Notes: generated by a model not told the origin, from the letters alone. DNA of 64,000 nucleotides from Sceloporus undulatus (GCF_019175285.1 NC_056527.1:114068238-114132237); one strand, 5' to 3'; counted from the stretch's first letter, positions 33,028-43,775 are shown. Translations and numbers: made by a program.

Positions 33028-33241
33028 ACACTCCATCAGAATCAGCTAGATCCCAATCTCTAAATTACATTCAGAGACCTAATCCAAATTTAATTTGGCT
33101 ACAGTGATAGAAATGTTCTTTTTTCCTATTCCACTTTTGAAAGCCATACATTCCAAGGAGGAGGAGAAAACAAACAAAGTAGATCATTCATACACTATTA
33201 ATCCTTTCATGCAGCAAAGCACTGTGCTGCATAGATCAGTT

Positions 33242-33482
33242 TTGGAGAGCCACTACGGTGTAGCGGTTTGAATGTTACCTGTGACTCTGGGAGACCAGGG
33301 TTCAAATCCCCACTTGTCCATGGGAACCCACTGGGTGGCCTTTGTCAGATTATAATCTTTCAGCCTAAAGGAAAGTAAGGGCAAACCCATTCTGAACAAA
33401 TTATGTCCAAAAAAAATCCTCCGTGGTATGCCTTATGGTTACCATAAGTTGGCAATGACTTAAAAGAACACAACAACATCAA
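33242..33482 (+). mobile_element. tRNA-derived SINE, plus strand
   Basis: GAGCCACTACGGTGTAGCGG (A box), GGGTTCAAATCCCCACTT (B box), and the 3' end ACACAACAACATC. Confidence 0.85.
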
Positions 33483-33887
33483 TAACATTTTGGTTTTACT
33501 CTAACTACTACCCTTTTAAGTTCCATGTGGTATATAAATATTTTAATAAATTTTAAAATTACAAAAAACACTGGCTGAGTACCTACAATGGTGTTGCATA
33601 AATTGCATTCTTATATCTCTTAACACAATGAGTTGCACATTAGTTAGGTGGTGCAACCCTTCTGTTGAATGGTAAACTTCCACAACTGAATGCAGTGTGC
33701 AACCAATGCACAATTGAATATGCATCTCATGAACTTCTCGTGCACATTTGTATGCACATGTGATACACATGTAATGGCTCTATATGTACAGCACCACTTC
33801 CACAATCTTGAACTGAATGCAGATATCCACACCAGACCAAAATTTCCATCCCCTTTGGTAGGGGAATTTACACATTTGGTAGGCTGC

Positions 33888-34103
33888 ATCCTCACTGCAG
33901 AAATAATCCAGTTTGACACTGCTTTAACTGCCATGGCTCAAGGCTATGGAATTGAATTGTGGTTTTGTGGGACATTTAGTATTCTCTATCAGAGATATCT
34001 GGTGCCACAACAAACTAAAATTCCCAGTATTGTATTGCATTGAACCATGGCAGTTAAAGTAGTGTCAAACTAGATTATTTCTGTAGTGCATATGCAGCCA
34101 TAA
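33888..34103. mobile_element. Palindromic MITE, full length
   Basis: GCTGCATCCTCACTGCAGAA mirrored by TTTCTGTAGTGCATATGCAGC, with AACTGCCATGGCTCAAGGCT against TTGAACCATGGCAGTTAAAG. Confidence 0.85.
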
Positions 34104-34270
34104 GACACCAACTGGATTCTGGCCATGGCCACTGAGAGTATATGGGATGGCAATTAGCCTTGTTTGGGGAGATAGTTCTCTACTCCTTGGGGCCTTCCTT
34201 GCAAGAAAACCTCCTTTTATATTATCGTCTTCTTCCATGCAAAATGGGGCTTGGAAATCAGGCCTCTTAC

Positions 34271-34278
34271 ATGCAAAT
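34271..34278 (+). promoter_or_regulatory. V9 octamer promoter element
   Basis: Perfect ATGCAAAT, 122 bp upstream of the V9 leader ATG. Confidence 0.9.
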
Positions 34279-34392
34279 CTCAGGTTTCTCCTGCTTAAAT
34301 AGCATCGTCTAGTGTTGCACCATGATCTAACTGATTCCTCTCCATTCTGTATTATATTTAGGGGCAGGGGAAGGAAGGAAGAGAAAACAGAG

Positions 34393-34841
34393 ATGAAATT
34401 CATCTTGCATTTCCTCCTTCTGCTATGCATGCTGCCTGGTGAGAATTCTTACAGGGAGGGGAAAGAGAAAAGTAGAATGTGACATGAAGAGGAATGGTGT
34501 GATGGCTCCATTTTTCCCCTTTTTGCAGGTATCTTCCCCAGCCCACAGCTGACCCAGTCTGGCATGGGAGTGGTGAAGCCCGGAGGGTCCCTCAAACTGA
34601 CTTGTACTGTAACAGGCATCCAAGTCAGTGATTATTACTGGGGCTGGATCTGGCAGGCTCTAGGGAAGAGTTTGGAATGGCTGGGTAATATTCGGGATAA
34701 TGTAAATGGGGGAACCTCCTACTACAACTCAGCCTTCAGCAGTCGAATCAGTGTCACCAGAGACACCTCCAGAAATGAACTGTATCTTCAGCTGAGCTCC
34801 CTGACAGCTGCAGACACTGCAGTGCATTACTGTGCAAAAAC
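34393..34841 (+). CDS. IGHV: IGHV segment V9, open frame with framework changes
   Basis: Leader exon 34393-34438 (MKFILHFLLLLCMLP, donor GTGAGA), 90-bp intron, V exon 34529-34841 after TTTTTGCAG. The mature region starts [23 protein letters not shown] is present. FR2 reads [14 protein letters not shown], with Trp in place of the conserved Arg of WIRQ. The end reads VHYCAK, with His for the usual Tyr before the second Cys. Fully open with a near-ideal RSS. It would rearrange; whether the product folds well is uncertain. Sister of V8 by tandem duplication. Confidence 0.92.
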
Positions 34842-34880
34842 CACAGTGAAACAAAGCGATGGAGCATCCATGCAAAAACC
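34842..34880 (+). promoter_or_regulatory. V9 23-RSS, consensus heptamer
   Basis: CACAGTG, 23-bp spacer, GCAAAAACC. Confidence 0.93.
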
Positions 34881-35380
34881 ACACTCCACTGGAATGGGTT
34901 CAATCTCTGTCTGGAAATAATATTCATTGCACTAATCTGGCTTGAATCATTCAGCTGCTTTCTTTGTCTTTTAAAATTTTAACAGGAATGCATTGCAAGT
35001 GGGGGAGGTCAAGCAAGCAACACAAATAACCCATATACAATGGCAGCTGATCATAGAAACAAAACTTTGCTCATGAGACTGCATTATATGAGAGGATGGC
35101 AGAGTGGGGAGGGCAGAATCCAACAGAGAAAGTCCTTCTTCCAGAATTTCATAGGATGAACCAGCGGCACTGAAATGACCCCATCACCTGTGACAGTGAG
35201 CCTTTTACTTTACACTCCCATTTTGCTATCTTCAATTCAGGTGTCAGTTTCTCTGATAATGCAAACCCTCTCAAGCCATCCATGTGTTTCCTAAAATCTA
35301 GCAGCATGTGCTGATCAGTAAGTGGGAGAGCCAATCTTTGTGTAGCAGTTTTATCACCCGGGATTGGGGGAGGGCAAAGG
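34881..35380. other. Downstream flank of V9
   Basis: 34970-35050 repeats the post-V block seen after V7 and V8. Otherwise nothing recognised. Confidence 0.35.
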
Positions 35381-35592
35381 GTCCATTCACATTACACAAT
35401 TAGACCCAGCTATTCCACTTTTACTGCCATAGTAACCTCCTATGGAGTCTTGGGATCTGTAGTTTAGGAAGAGGTATTTAAAATTATCAGCCAGAAGACT
35501 CTCTTGCTTCACCAAATTACAAATACCAACATTCTATAGGATGCTAATACTCAAGTTAAAGTGGAATCATAGTGTTATAATTGTGTAATGTG
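35380..35592. mobile_element. Foldback MITE, second family
   Basis: CATTCACATTACACAATTAG mirrored by TATAATTGTGTAATGTGACT, with a partly paired interior. Confidence 0.65.
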
Positions 35593-36199
35593 ACTTGGTT
35601 CAGAGAGCAGCTAAAGTTCATTACAGTACCTAGCCATGTTATTGACACTGGGCACCTTGTTGTCATATCAGAGTGACTCATACCCACAATAGTGGAGCCA
35701 GGTGGCTCATGGGGACTGCAAGTGAAGGTGGCTGCCATCATCACTGCAAAGACAGCCAAAAACCCAGAGCAAAAGGTGAGTTATTTAAATGTGTTTTAGA
35801 GGGAGGAAGCTCCGAATTGGCTTCAGGTATCTAGAAGACAATCTGCATCCAATTCTGGGTTTTGGCCTGAATCATCATGTAAATAGAAGACATACTCAGG
35901 AGGAATTGGGGGTAATTTGTCAATGTAGACAAGCCCTTGGTGGATCTTTCAATTGTATGAGGACATTATCAGCCTGCTTTCTAAATGCTTGACATGGTTG
36001 GATAGATAAGCTACAAGTGGAACAGAGACAGTCTTTCACATCTTTGCCACAAAAAGAGGGAGAGTTGCTTATACCTGATGTATCTTAGGAGCTTGGCAAA
36101 ATAAAAATGTCAGGATGAGCTGCTTTTAAAACATGACTTCGGCTATTTGGAAAGGTATTTAAATGGCAGAGAAGTCTGCATGAAATTTTACTAGTCGAG
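35593..36199. other. Intergenic stretch, nothing recognised
   Basis: Short open frames only. Confidence 0.3.
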
Positions 36200-36608
36200 A
36201 TACATCTCATCTTCTCAAAGGGCACTTTCCATCTCAGCCCCACAGATTTGGAACTCTCTGCCCGACAAGCTCTGCTTGGTCCCCTCTATAGACTTGTTTA
36301 GGAAAAATCTGAAGACCTATCTTTTCCGACAAGCTTTCCCCCATGTTCCTTAATTATACCATCCTTCCTCCCCTTGTTGCACATTTGTTCGATCCAGCTA
36401 TTGTTTGTATTGGGGGTTTTTTAATGGTTTTATGATGTAATGTTTTAGGTTGTATTCTGAAGTTTTAATTGGTGCGGGAAGATTGTTGGATGTTACTGGG
36501 GATATATGTTGTTATTTCACTGTATTACTTTTGTATGTTGTGAACCGCTATGATCTACCCAGGAATAGCGGTATACAAATAAAATTTTATTATTATTATT
36601 ATTATTAC
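36200..36608 (+). mobile_element. L2-type LINE 3' end
   Basis: Decayed ORF end (CCACAGATTTGGAACTCTCT, GAAGACCTATCTTTTCCGAC), 3' UTR and tail AATAGCGGTATACAAATAAA with (TTA)n. Confidence 0.75.
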
Positions 36609-36744
36609 TAAGGGTCTGAGATAGACATTTTAGGTCCACTTCCCAAGCAAACTTAGATCTAGTCATCTTGCCATAGAATTCTTTGGTCAACAGACTGCAT
36701 ATCTCAGGAACCTGATCTTTTATAATCCTTTTGGATGCAATACC

Positions 36745-36830
36745 AATTTTACAGGTATTTTCATAAAGAAGAATGCTGTCACCAATTCAGTGGTGAAAGC
36801 ATTCTTCTTTATGAAAATATCTGTAAAATT
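36745..36830. repeat. Hairpin: 40-bp inverted repeat, 6-nt loop
   Basis: The arm beginning AATTTTACAGGTATTTTCAT pairs with the arm ending ATGAAAATATCTGTAAAATT, about 38 of 40 positions matching, loop ATTCAG. Either a tiny foldback element or a structured-RNA-like hairpin. Confidence 0.85.
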
Positions 36831-37065
36831 CTACCACATAAGGGAGGGCATGTGTAGAATTTCATGGAAGCCATTGAAAAATGGTATTTCACTAGTCGCT
36901 CTAAAGACATAGTCCAAGGATAGTATATCTAGCCTCTAGATATAGCTAGATTGCAGCTCTCATCAACCCAAGTACCATAGGTAACAGTGAGGCATGCTGT
37001 GATTTGCAGTTTAACAATTGTTGGATGGCACCACAATCCCATCTCTGTTATTGCCTGATACTTGG

Positions 37066-37172
37066 AGCCAGTGTGGTGTAGTGGTTTGAGTGTAAAACCC
37101 TGTGACAGGTTCACCTTAAGGTTGCCATAAGTCAGAAATTACCTTAAGGCACACAACAACAACAATTTGGAT
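37066..37172 (+). mobile_element. tRNA-derived SINE, internally deleted
   Basis: GGAGCCAGTGTGGTGTAGTG at the start and GGCACACAACAACAACAA at the end; the middle is missing. Confidence 0.75.
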
Positions 37173-37302
37173 TCATGCTTCTTATTGGCTCAGTTCTCAG
37201 TTTATCCTGTGAATAAGTGGTTTCTGATCATAAATGGGTACAACTTTTATCCCAAGTCCCAATGGAAGTATACACTGTCTGGAGGACTTAATAGCAATTA
37301 AA

Positions 37303-37660
37303 CAGTGATTCCCATCCTGGGATGCCTGCCCCCCACCAAGGGGTGCAAAATGGGATTCCAAGGGGTGCCAAAAAGAGTGGCTCATGTCCTGGAGTGATGA
37401 GTCATGAGTCGTCACTCATTTTTTTCTGAATAAATTAGAACCTAATTGCTCAGTTTAGATTTGCATTTTATGCACTGAGTTAAAAGTTTATTTTTAAATT
37501 CAATTTGTTCACATGGAGTATTGTATAGGGTTGAATACATGGTTCAAAAATTAGAAAATAAGACTTCTTCGTCTTCAAATGTGATATTATTTTCATATGG
37601 GGTGAAAACATTAATCAAACATCTAGCGGTGCTGGGCATAGAAAAGGTTGGAAAGCACTG
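37303..37660. mobile_element. hAT-like non-autonomous element
   Basis: Starts CAGTGATTCCCATCCTGG and ends GGTTGGAAAGCACTG. Inverted ends with partial similarity; the interior has CCAAGGGGTGCCAAAAAG. Confidence 0.5.
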
Positions 37661-37925
37661 AATTAGAGCATCTTGTGGTGCTGTTATGATAGGACTATGT
37701 GTTATTTATAACCAGGGCCACATTGGAACCCCTGATGTGCGCTACTCAGGGTGAAAGTAGAGGTTAATTTCTTTTTCTACTCTAAATATATGTAAATTCT
37801 CCTTCCTTTGCTTTACTTTTTAGTTTTTTAAAACAAAAACCAGATAACTCAGCACTCCTGCTTTGTGCTTTATGTAAATGGGCTTATCGTTAATGCAGAC
37901 GTTTCAATGAATTGGATGCTCATCC

Positions 37926-37933
37926 ATGCAAAT
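37926..37933 (+). promoter_or_regulatory. V10 octamer promoter element
   Basis: Perfect ATGCAAAT, 126 bp upstream of the expected leader start; TTTTTAAAAAAG follows as a TATA-like site. Confidence 0.87.
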
Positions 37934-38051
37934 CTTCCCCATTAGTGCCTCTTTTTAAAAAAGCATCATATAATAACCTTCCTCCATGATCTGGCTGAGA
38001 TCTGTTTATTCTGTGGGAAAGAGAAAGAAGGGAGGGAGTAAAGGGGGGGAA

Positions 38052-38882
38052 ATTAAATCCACAGCCATTTTTCTCCTCTTACTGAGCATCTCTCCAGGTG
38101 AGTATTTACTGCCTCAAAATGTTAGAATTGTATCTTACAAGAAGCAAATATAAGGAAATTCACAGAAGGAAAGTCTCCCATTTTTTCCTCATTGCAGATG
38201 CTCATCCCATAAAAGAACCTCTCTGGTACATCATGGAGCTCTCCTAAACAACAGGGTTGAATGGGATTGGCATGTTTCTGGAGCACAAGGACATAACCTA
38301 AAATCAAGTAGAGCTTCAACCAGTCTGGAGCTTTTCTCTTCCATTTTCCAGAAGCTCTCTATTATCCTATGTTGTAGAGAAGGTCTTCTTCACAAAATCC
38401 AGAGATGTCTCAAGACACACCAAGAGGGACAGTTGGGATGTGGGGAGAATGAAACATTGCTTTTGTTGACCTTGTTGAGTTGTCATAGGATCCAGGCCTG
38501 TGAATCCTCCACTAAAAGACTCCAGTGTGCAATTCTAACTTCTGTCCCGCTTTTACAGGTGTTTCTTCCACTCTTGAACTAACTGAGTTTGACGCACAAG
38601 CAGTGAACCCTGGAGGATCATTCAAGCTGACCTGCCTTGTTGCTGGTGTTGAAGTGAGTGGTTGGTATTGGGGATGGAACCGACAGTCTTCAGATGGAAA
38701 GCTGGAATGGATGGGTGGCATTGGGAGTACTGCTGCAGAAGGCAAACCCTACTACAACTCAGTGTTTGGCACCCGGATCACTATCACCAGGGACACATCA
38801 AAAAATGAATTCTACCTTCAGTTGCGGTCTCTTACCGCAGTTGACACTGCAACCTATTACTGTGTCAGACACAGGGGTGGGA
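38052..38882 (+). CDS. IGHV: IGHV segment V10, D-proximal, leader ATG lost
   Basis: The leader-equivalent 38052-38097 ends in a good donor (CCAG then GTGAGT) and encodes a hydrophobic leader, but its first codon is ATT where all others have ATG. An in-frame ATG lies at 37986 (MIWLRSVYSV...), close to the expected transcription start. The intron is 461 bp. V exon 38559-38882 is open: it begins TLELTEFDAQAVNPGGSFKL, keeps LTC, has WNRQSSDGKLEWMG (Ile to Asn in FR2) and YYCVRHRGG, with a longer germline CDR3 start than the others. It is the V nearest the D cluster. It may be a pseudogene or use the upstream ATG. Confidence 0.88.
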
Positions 38883-38921
38883 CACAGTGATGCAAAGCTA
38901 TGGAGCATCCAGACAAATACC
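38883..38921 (+). promoter_or_regulatory. V10 23-RSS, consensus heptamer
   Basis: CACAGTG, 23-bp spacer, nonamer ACAAATACC. Confidence 0.92.
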
Positions 38922-39129
38922 ACATGGTGACTAAGTAACATTCACCCTTTTCATATTTTCCTGTAGCTTATTCATCATGAAACATTTATGTACTCTTCTT
39001 CAGATAAGAATTCAGTCAGCTTCCAGGATATATGGACATCTGTTACAGAAATAAAAGAAGAAAAAAATCAAGCTACTGTATAACAATGCCATAAAATGGT
39101 ACAAAATCAAGCTAGAATATTCTGAGATT

Positions 39130-39335
39130 AGAAATAGGAAGACACAAAAACCTGTTGCAGACACCTTCAGTCTCTCTGAGCATTCCATTTCTGACATGAG
39201 GATAGCAGTCCTCGAACAAACAAACAAAACTACAAAAGAAGATTGGAAGGAGAAATAACTGAATTAGAATATATATACAAACTCCAGTCCATCAACAGTG
39301 GGTTGATCAGAGACAATGTCTTCATAGCACACCAT
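39130..39335 (+). mobile_element. Penelope-like remnant, fragment
   Basis: GAAATAACTGAATTAGAATA and TTGATCAGAGACAATGTCTT match the middle of copies 1 and 2 (4830-4850, 5290-5370). A probable 3' end lies at 40020-40090. Confidence 0.4.
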
Positions 39336-39339
39336 ATAT

Positions 39340-40230
39340 ATTATAAGATTGTTTAACACCCCAGCCTTATAGGGACACTCTTAGCCAGTTCATTGCATCT
39401 CATTGCATCTCCTTTCTGGTTCCCAGCCTGCAAACACTACATTACAAAACTCCCTCCACCATCCACCCACCCTAGCCTTAGACAATGTTTTTCCTCCTGT
39501 CTTTGTCCCTCAGTGACCATATTCAAACTGAACTTCCACTTCATCGCCATATCGATACATTTTGCATTTCTAAAGCTATTCATTATCACACTGTTCTTCA
39601 ATAGTGGGACAGAAGTGGCATTGAAAATGTATTCAACAGCTCTTATCACACCACATCATGGCTACATAGTAGGGTATCCTGTAGTCAATCCGTACTTATG
39701 CCGCTGCTTGTAATGAATGGGAAAATCCCATGAATAGCTGTCAGTCTTGCAGTTAACCCATTCTTGAAGTATGTGACATATACTTTCATTGGGAAAGGGG
39801 CAAGGGGGGTGTTGCAGTCAAACCTCTTTACATTCCCTTTCTCTCTGAATTACCACCAAATTTAAAGAGCAGCAGAAGCATTAGGAGTGAAGCTTGTGCA
39901 ATAATCTCCATAGTCTGAGTATGATGATCCTTCCTGGGCACCAGTTCACTCCATGCATTTGAGAAAGTGAACCAAGTCTACAAATGCTTATGCTACATTG
40001 TTATTTTTGGGCACCTTTATTCTCAAAGGTGCTACAAGATCACTTTGCATATTCCAGACCAACATAGCTGTGTCCCTGAATTCTACAGATTAGTCCTATA
40101 AAGGGAAACAGAAAAGCAATTCTGAATCAAACAGGAAAAAATAAACAAGACCCATAGTGCTCATGCATAGTAAAAGCCCCTGAACATGTTCAAGGTAAGC
40201 CTGAATGGGTTTCCCTAGAAACTAGACACT
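39340..40230. other. V-to-D spacer, no gene segment seen
   Basis: No RSS-flanked segment, J-like WGxG frame or conserved exon was found between 38922 and 43187. Confidence 0.4.
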
Positions 40231-40234
40231 GCAA

Positions 40235-40294
40235 TATTGGCTTTAAATAAGCCACTCTGATTGTTTGTAAACAGAGAAGCAGGATAGAAATAAA

Positions 40295-40340
<46 letters not shown>
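40235..40340. mobile_element. L2-like tail with (TTA)n
   Basis: GAAGCAGGATAGAAATAAAT followed by about 45 bp of TTA repeats. Confidence 0.6.
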
Positions 40341-40342
<2 letters not shown>

Positions 40343-40344
40343 CT

Positions 40345-41300
40345 TTGTGAATTGCCTTGAAATCATAGGTAAAGGGGAAGGATGTTGGAGGAGGCCGTTC
40401 TAGTACCTCCATGAAAAAGACCCTGTTCCTAATGGCCATATGCCACCTTTTAGGTGGTAATAAAATCCACAGCAGGGATCCAAAGGAAGACATGGAAGAA
40501 GATGGATCTCCACTGTTTGGAGCTTTAAAGTCTTGGTGTTTTGGGTGTTTGAATCAAGAACCACTAGCAAGTGTGTCTCACTTTTATCCTATATTCTTAA
40601 TCGGAGGAGAGGACTGGACAGAACTGGACTGGATTCCTTCTGTGCAAACGTACTACTATGTTCAGCCTCCTACTGTTTACATACCACTTTCCAAAGGTTG
40701 CTCACAGCCTGCACAAAAAGAACAGGATTGTGTTTCTGAGAATTTGACAAAACACAGAGGGAAAGTATGTCCATACATGTGTAAAACTGTACTTCATTTT
40801 TAGCAAACCTTTGCCAAGTTTCAGTAACAAAATTTCCATGGCCTTGGTTCCTCCAGCTGTGCATTTTGCAGCCTTGGCAACACATTGGGTTTATTTGCTA
40901 GGATATGCTGCCATCTACTGAACAAGTAAAATATCAAAGGCGCTTATTCACTGTATACCAAAGAAGCAACTTCTTCAGTCCTGCAACAGTTGAATGAAGG
41001 CTCCATATTTAGAGGTTCAATAACTGGTGCTTAGAAGTAATCCATTGCAGATAATATTGTTCCATACTAACATGTTTCCATACTTACATGTTACTTTTGA
41101 GAGTAATAAAGGCATAAAACCTTTCTGTCAACCATGTAATGACTAGGAACTGTTACTTTTTTTTACATGTATCAAGTAATGATTCCTCTTATTTTTTCCA
41201 TTATGGATAAAGGGGTGCTAAAATGCCTTGGGCGACATTTTGAACATTTTAAGGGTTTTTTTTTCACTTTTTTAAATGGGTGTTTTTCAAAACTAGGGAA
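40345..41300. other. Unassigned stretch with a 130-codon open frame
   Basis: The open frame at 40411-40803 (MKKTLFLMAICHLLGG start) shows no domain I recognise and has no splice or promoter context; probably chance or transposon-derived. Confidence 0.3.
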
Positions 41301-41309
41301 CTATGGTGT

Positions 41310-41655
41310 GCTACAGACTGTCCTTAAAGGACGGTCTGGTGGCGGTGCCATTTGTGCCGCCAGCAAGCCACAGCGGATATACTGACTTTGTACAGCGCTG
41401 TGTATAATTACAGCGCTTTAGAAATAAAGTTTAATAATAATAATAATAATACTGCTCGGCTTGGTGACGGCAAGAAAAAGAAGCCGCAAAAAGCGGCTTC
41501 TTTTTGCGGCTCGCAAGTGATGTCGCAGTGCACCATTGGTGCACTCATGACGTCACCTGGGCGCTGCGACGTGCGGACGCTAAGTGTCCGCTACATCAAA
41601 ATGGTGACACCCATGTGAACAGGGCGCTGCCATTTTGTACGTACTCCACACGTAC
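41310..41655. repeat. GC-rich repeat island with SINE-like piece
   Basis: Contains GACTGTCCTTAAAGGACGGTC (short palindrome), an AGCGCTGTG-type SINE end with (AAT)n (41385-41450), a perfect hairpin AAGAAGCCGC-AAAAA-GCGGCTTCTT, and several CpGs. Likely a non-autonomous DNA element with a nested SINE. Confidence 0.4.
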
Positions 41656-41697
41656 TAGGGCCCCAGGCAATGGCCCGTCTGGAGAGGGCCATAGGGT

Positions 41698-41908
41698 GCA
41701 TCCACACTGCAGAAATAATGCAGTTTGATGCCATCTTAAGTGCTGTAGCTCCATCCTATGAAATCCTGGGCTTTGTGGTTTTGCAAGATTTTTAGCCTTC
41801 TTTGCCAAAGAGTGCTGGTGCCTCTCCAAACTACAAAGCCCAAGATTCTGTAGGACAGAGCCATGGCAGTTAAAGTGGTGCCACACTGCATTATTTCTAC
41901 AGTTTAAG
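41698..41908. mobile_element. Palindromic MITE, full length
   Basis: GCATCCACACTGCAGAAATA mirrored by CACTGCATTATTTCTACAGT, with the two TTTGTAGTTTGG-type inner arms. Confidence 0.85.
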
Positions 41909-42312
41909 TGAGGAATATAACTGGTTTCTTTTTAAAAAGTATAATTGCCTGAATCTTGTAAGAGAGTTAAGTCTTTGAAAGTGGACTTACACATTCAGGA
42001 ATTAGAACTGGGCAGTTTCATAATGTCTGTATCCAGGATGGAGACACAATGAGTCCCAATGTGCATTGGGACTGAGGCATAATAGGACTTGATACATATT
42101 GGGAAATCTGTTAGGGAGTGCCAATGCACAGCAACACACCTTTACCAGTGTCCTGTTATACGTCTTCACAATTCACTAACAGGGCATTTTAGGCCCTTTA
42201 CTACATAGTTAAGTATATGTAAAGCTGTGTAATGTAGAGCGTGATATAGGATTCTGGCAGTAACAGCATGATTAGGATCCAAAACATATTGCAGAATAAT
42301 AGGACCCTTATA

Positions 42313-42581
42313 GGGCAGAATCCTAGGTCCAAAACACACTGCAGAAGTTGGAGACCACTTTAACTGGGTCAATACTAGGGAATCCTAGGAACTGTAGTAT
42401 ATTGTGGCACCAGAGCTCTCTGACAGAGGAGGCTAAATGTCTCACAAAACTACATTTCCTAGAATTCCCTAGCATTGTGTCGTGTCTTTTAGATTGTAAG
42501 CCTGAGGGCAGGGAACCGTCTGACTAAAAAAAAAAAATTATGTACAGCGCTGTGTAAACTTACAGCGCTTTATAAATAAAG

Positions 42582-42633
<52 letters not shown>

Positions 42634-42696
42634 GCAGTTAAAGTGGTCACAAACTGGATTATTTCTGCAGTGTGTTTTGGACCTAGGATTCTGCCC
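42313..42696. mobile_element. Palindromic MITE with long perfect ends, split by SINE
   Basis: Left end GGGCAGAATCCTAGGTCCAA is exactly mirrored by the right end TTGGACCTAGGATTCTGCCC. A SINE with (AAT)n tail (42487-42633) interrupts the right arm. Confidence 0.85.
42487..42633 (+). mobile_element. SINE-like repeat with (AAT)n tail
   Basis: AGATTGTAAGCCTGAGGGCA, GTACAGCGCTGTGTAAACTT, CAGCGCTTTATAAATAAAGG, then about 50 bp of AAT repeats. A 5' part also occurs at 50050-50110. Confidence 0.65.
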
Positions 42697-42995
42697 CATC
42701 ATGGTCTCATCATATGGAGAGTTTCCACATGTAAGGGAAGTACTCCTAATTCAGGCTTGTTATTCTCCATACAAGCATAGTGAGCGGAATAGAGACTTCA
42801 CAGTCCCTGCTTTGTACGTTGACTCAGCACATTTACAAAGTGAGTCAATAATGAGAGAGACCGGAGTCCTAATCAGGTATTCTTTTTAAAAATGATGCAG
42901 ACATATATAGGGCACACACTTCAGCCCCACTATGTTTTACTCTTGATTTCCCTATGGGGTAGGAAAGGTCTGCAAAGGAGCTACAACCACAGCTA

Positions 42996-43187
42996 ATGCC
43001 ACACTGCAGAATTAATGTAGTATGAAACCACTTTAACTGCCATGGCTCCGTCCTGTGAAAACCTTGGATGTCCAGTTTGTTGTGGCACCAGAACTCTCAG
43101 ACAGAGATGGCTAAATATCTCACAGAACTACAGATACCAGACTCCCATAGCACTTAGCCATAGCAGTTGTAGCAGTACCAAATGCCA
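42996..43187. mobile_element. Palindromic MITE, decayed copy
   Basis: CCACACTGCAGAATTAATGT and the mirrored TTAGCCATAGCAGTTGTAGC. Its right end abuts the 5' RSS of D1. Confidence 0.65.
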
Positions 43188-43262
43188 CATTTTTGCATGA
43201 GAATGACACACTGTGGGCACTGGAGTGGTATCAGCACAGTGACTCATGCCCATACAAAATCT
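43188..43262 (+). other. IGHD: IGHD segment D1 with both 12-RSS
   Basis: 5' nonamer CATTTTTGC, 12-bp spacer, heptamer CACTGTG; coding 43216-43234 (19 bp, GGCACTGGAGTGGTATCAG; one frame GTGVVS); 3' heptamer CACAGTG, 12-bp spacer, nonamer ACAAAATCT. First D after the V array. Confidence 0.88.
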
Positions 43263-43309
43263 CCTGTATTTGTGGGGGAAACACTTTCTTCACCCATACT
43301 TAGTCCAAG

Positions 43310-43560
43310 GAGGCACGGTCTATCTATTCATTTATTTGTTATTTAGCAGGTTCTTATCTTGCCTTTCTCCACCACCAAACCCCAAATGGGCCTCAAGGCA
43401 GCTTACAGTAACAAACAAAATACAATGAAAGCATAGAGGTTTAAAGCAAGATCTCTTCACCATTTATCTCTTGATCAAATTGTATTCTCACCCTTCTTAA
43501 AAGATGACCTGAGCAGGCGTGTGGGTTTTTGTTCCCTGAAATATCATGGTGGATGCTGGC
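43310..43560. repeat. Duplicated block, copy A (partner 44850-45070)
   Basis: Shared order: CTTATCTTGCCTTTCTCCAC, GGGCCTCAAGGCAGCTTA, GCAAGATCTCTTCACCA, GGTTTTTGTTCCCT. It begins with an L2-like antisense tail. Confidence 0.75.
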
Positions 43561-43585
43561 TGTGAGAAAACTACAATATAAAAAG
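43524..43585 (+). other. IGHD relic a
   Basis: Perfect 5' nonamer GGTTTTTGT, 12-bp spacer, heptamer CATGGTG, then about 6 bp of possible coding. The 3' side is weak (GGCTGTG, 12 bp, TATAAAAAG). Paralogue of relic b at 45032. Confidence 0.45.
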
Positions 43586-43775
43586 ATGACAAGCTGTTTG
43601 TTCACTAACTCTTTGAGGCTGACCTGATGGGCTAGACACCAAACTCCCTTGGATGGCTGAAAAAGAAGAATGCAATGGATGCAATGCTCTTGTATATGAA
43701 CATGTTGCAACCTTGCATATCCTGAGCCCTGGGGCAGACGTCTCGGTGAGCTTTTGACAAGCTGAGAGAAAAGGA

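Noticed and set aside
33690-34043. 117-codon open frame between V8 and V9
   Set aside because: Largely inside a palindromic MITE; not a gene.
40411-40803. 130-codon open frame starting MKKTLFLMAICHLLGG, looking at first like a secreted protein or a V leader
   Set aside because: No V-type exon, RSS, splice signals or recognisable domain follow; it lies among repeats.
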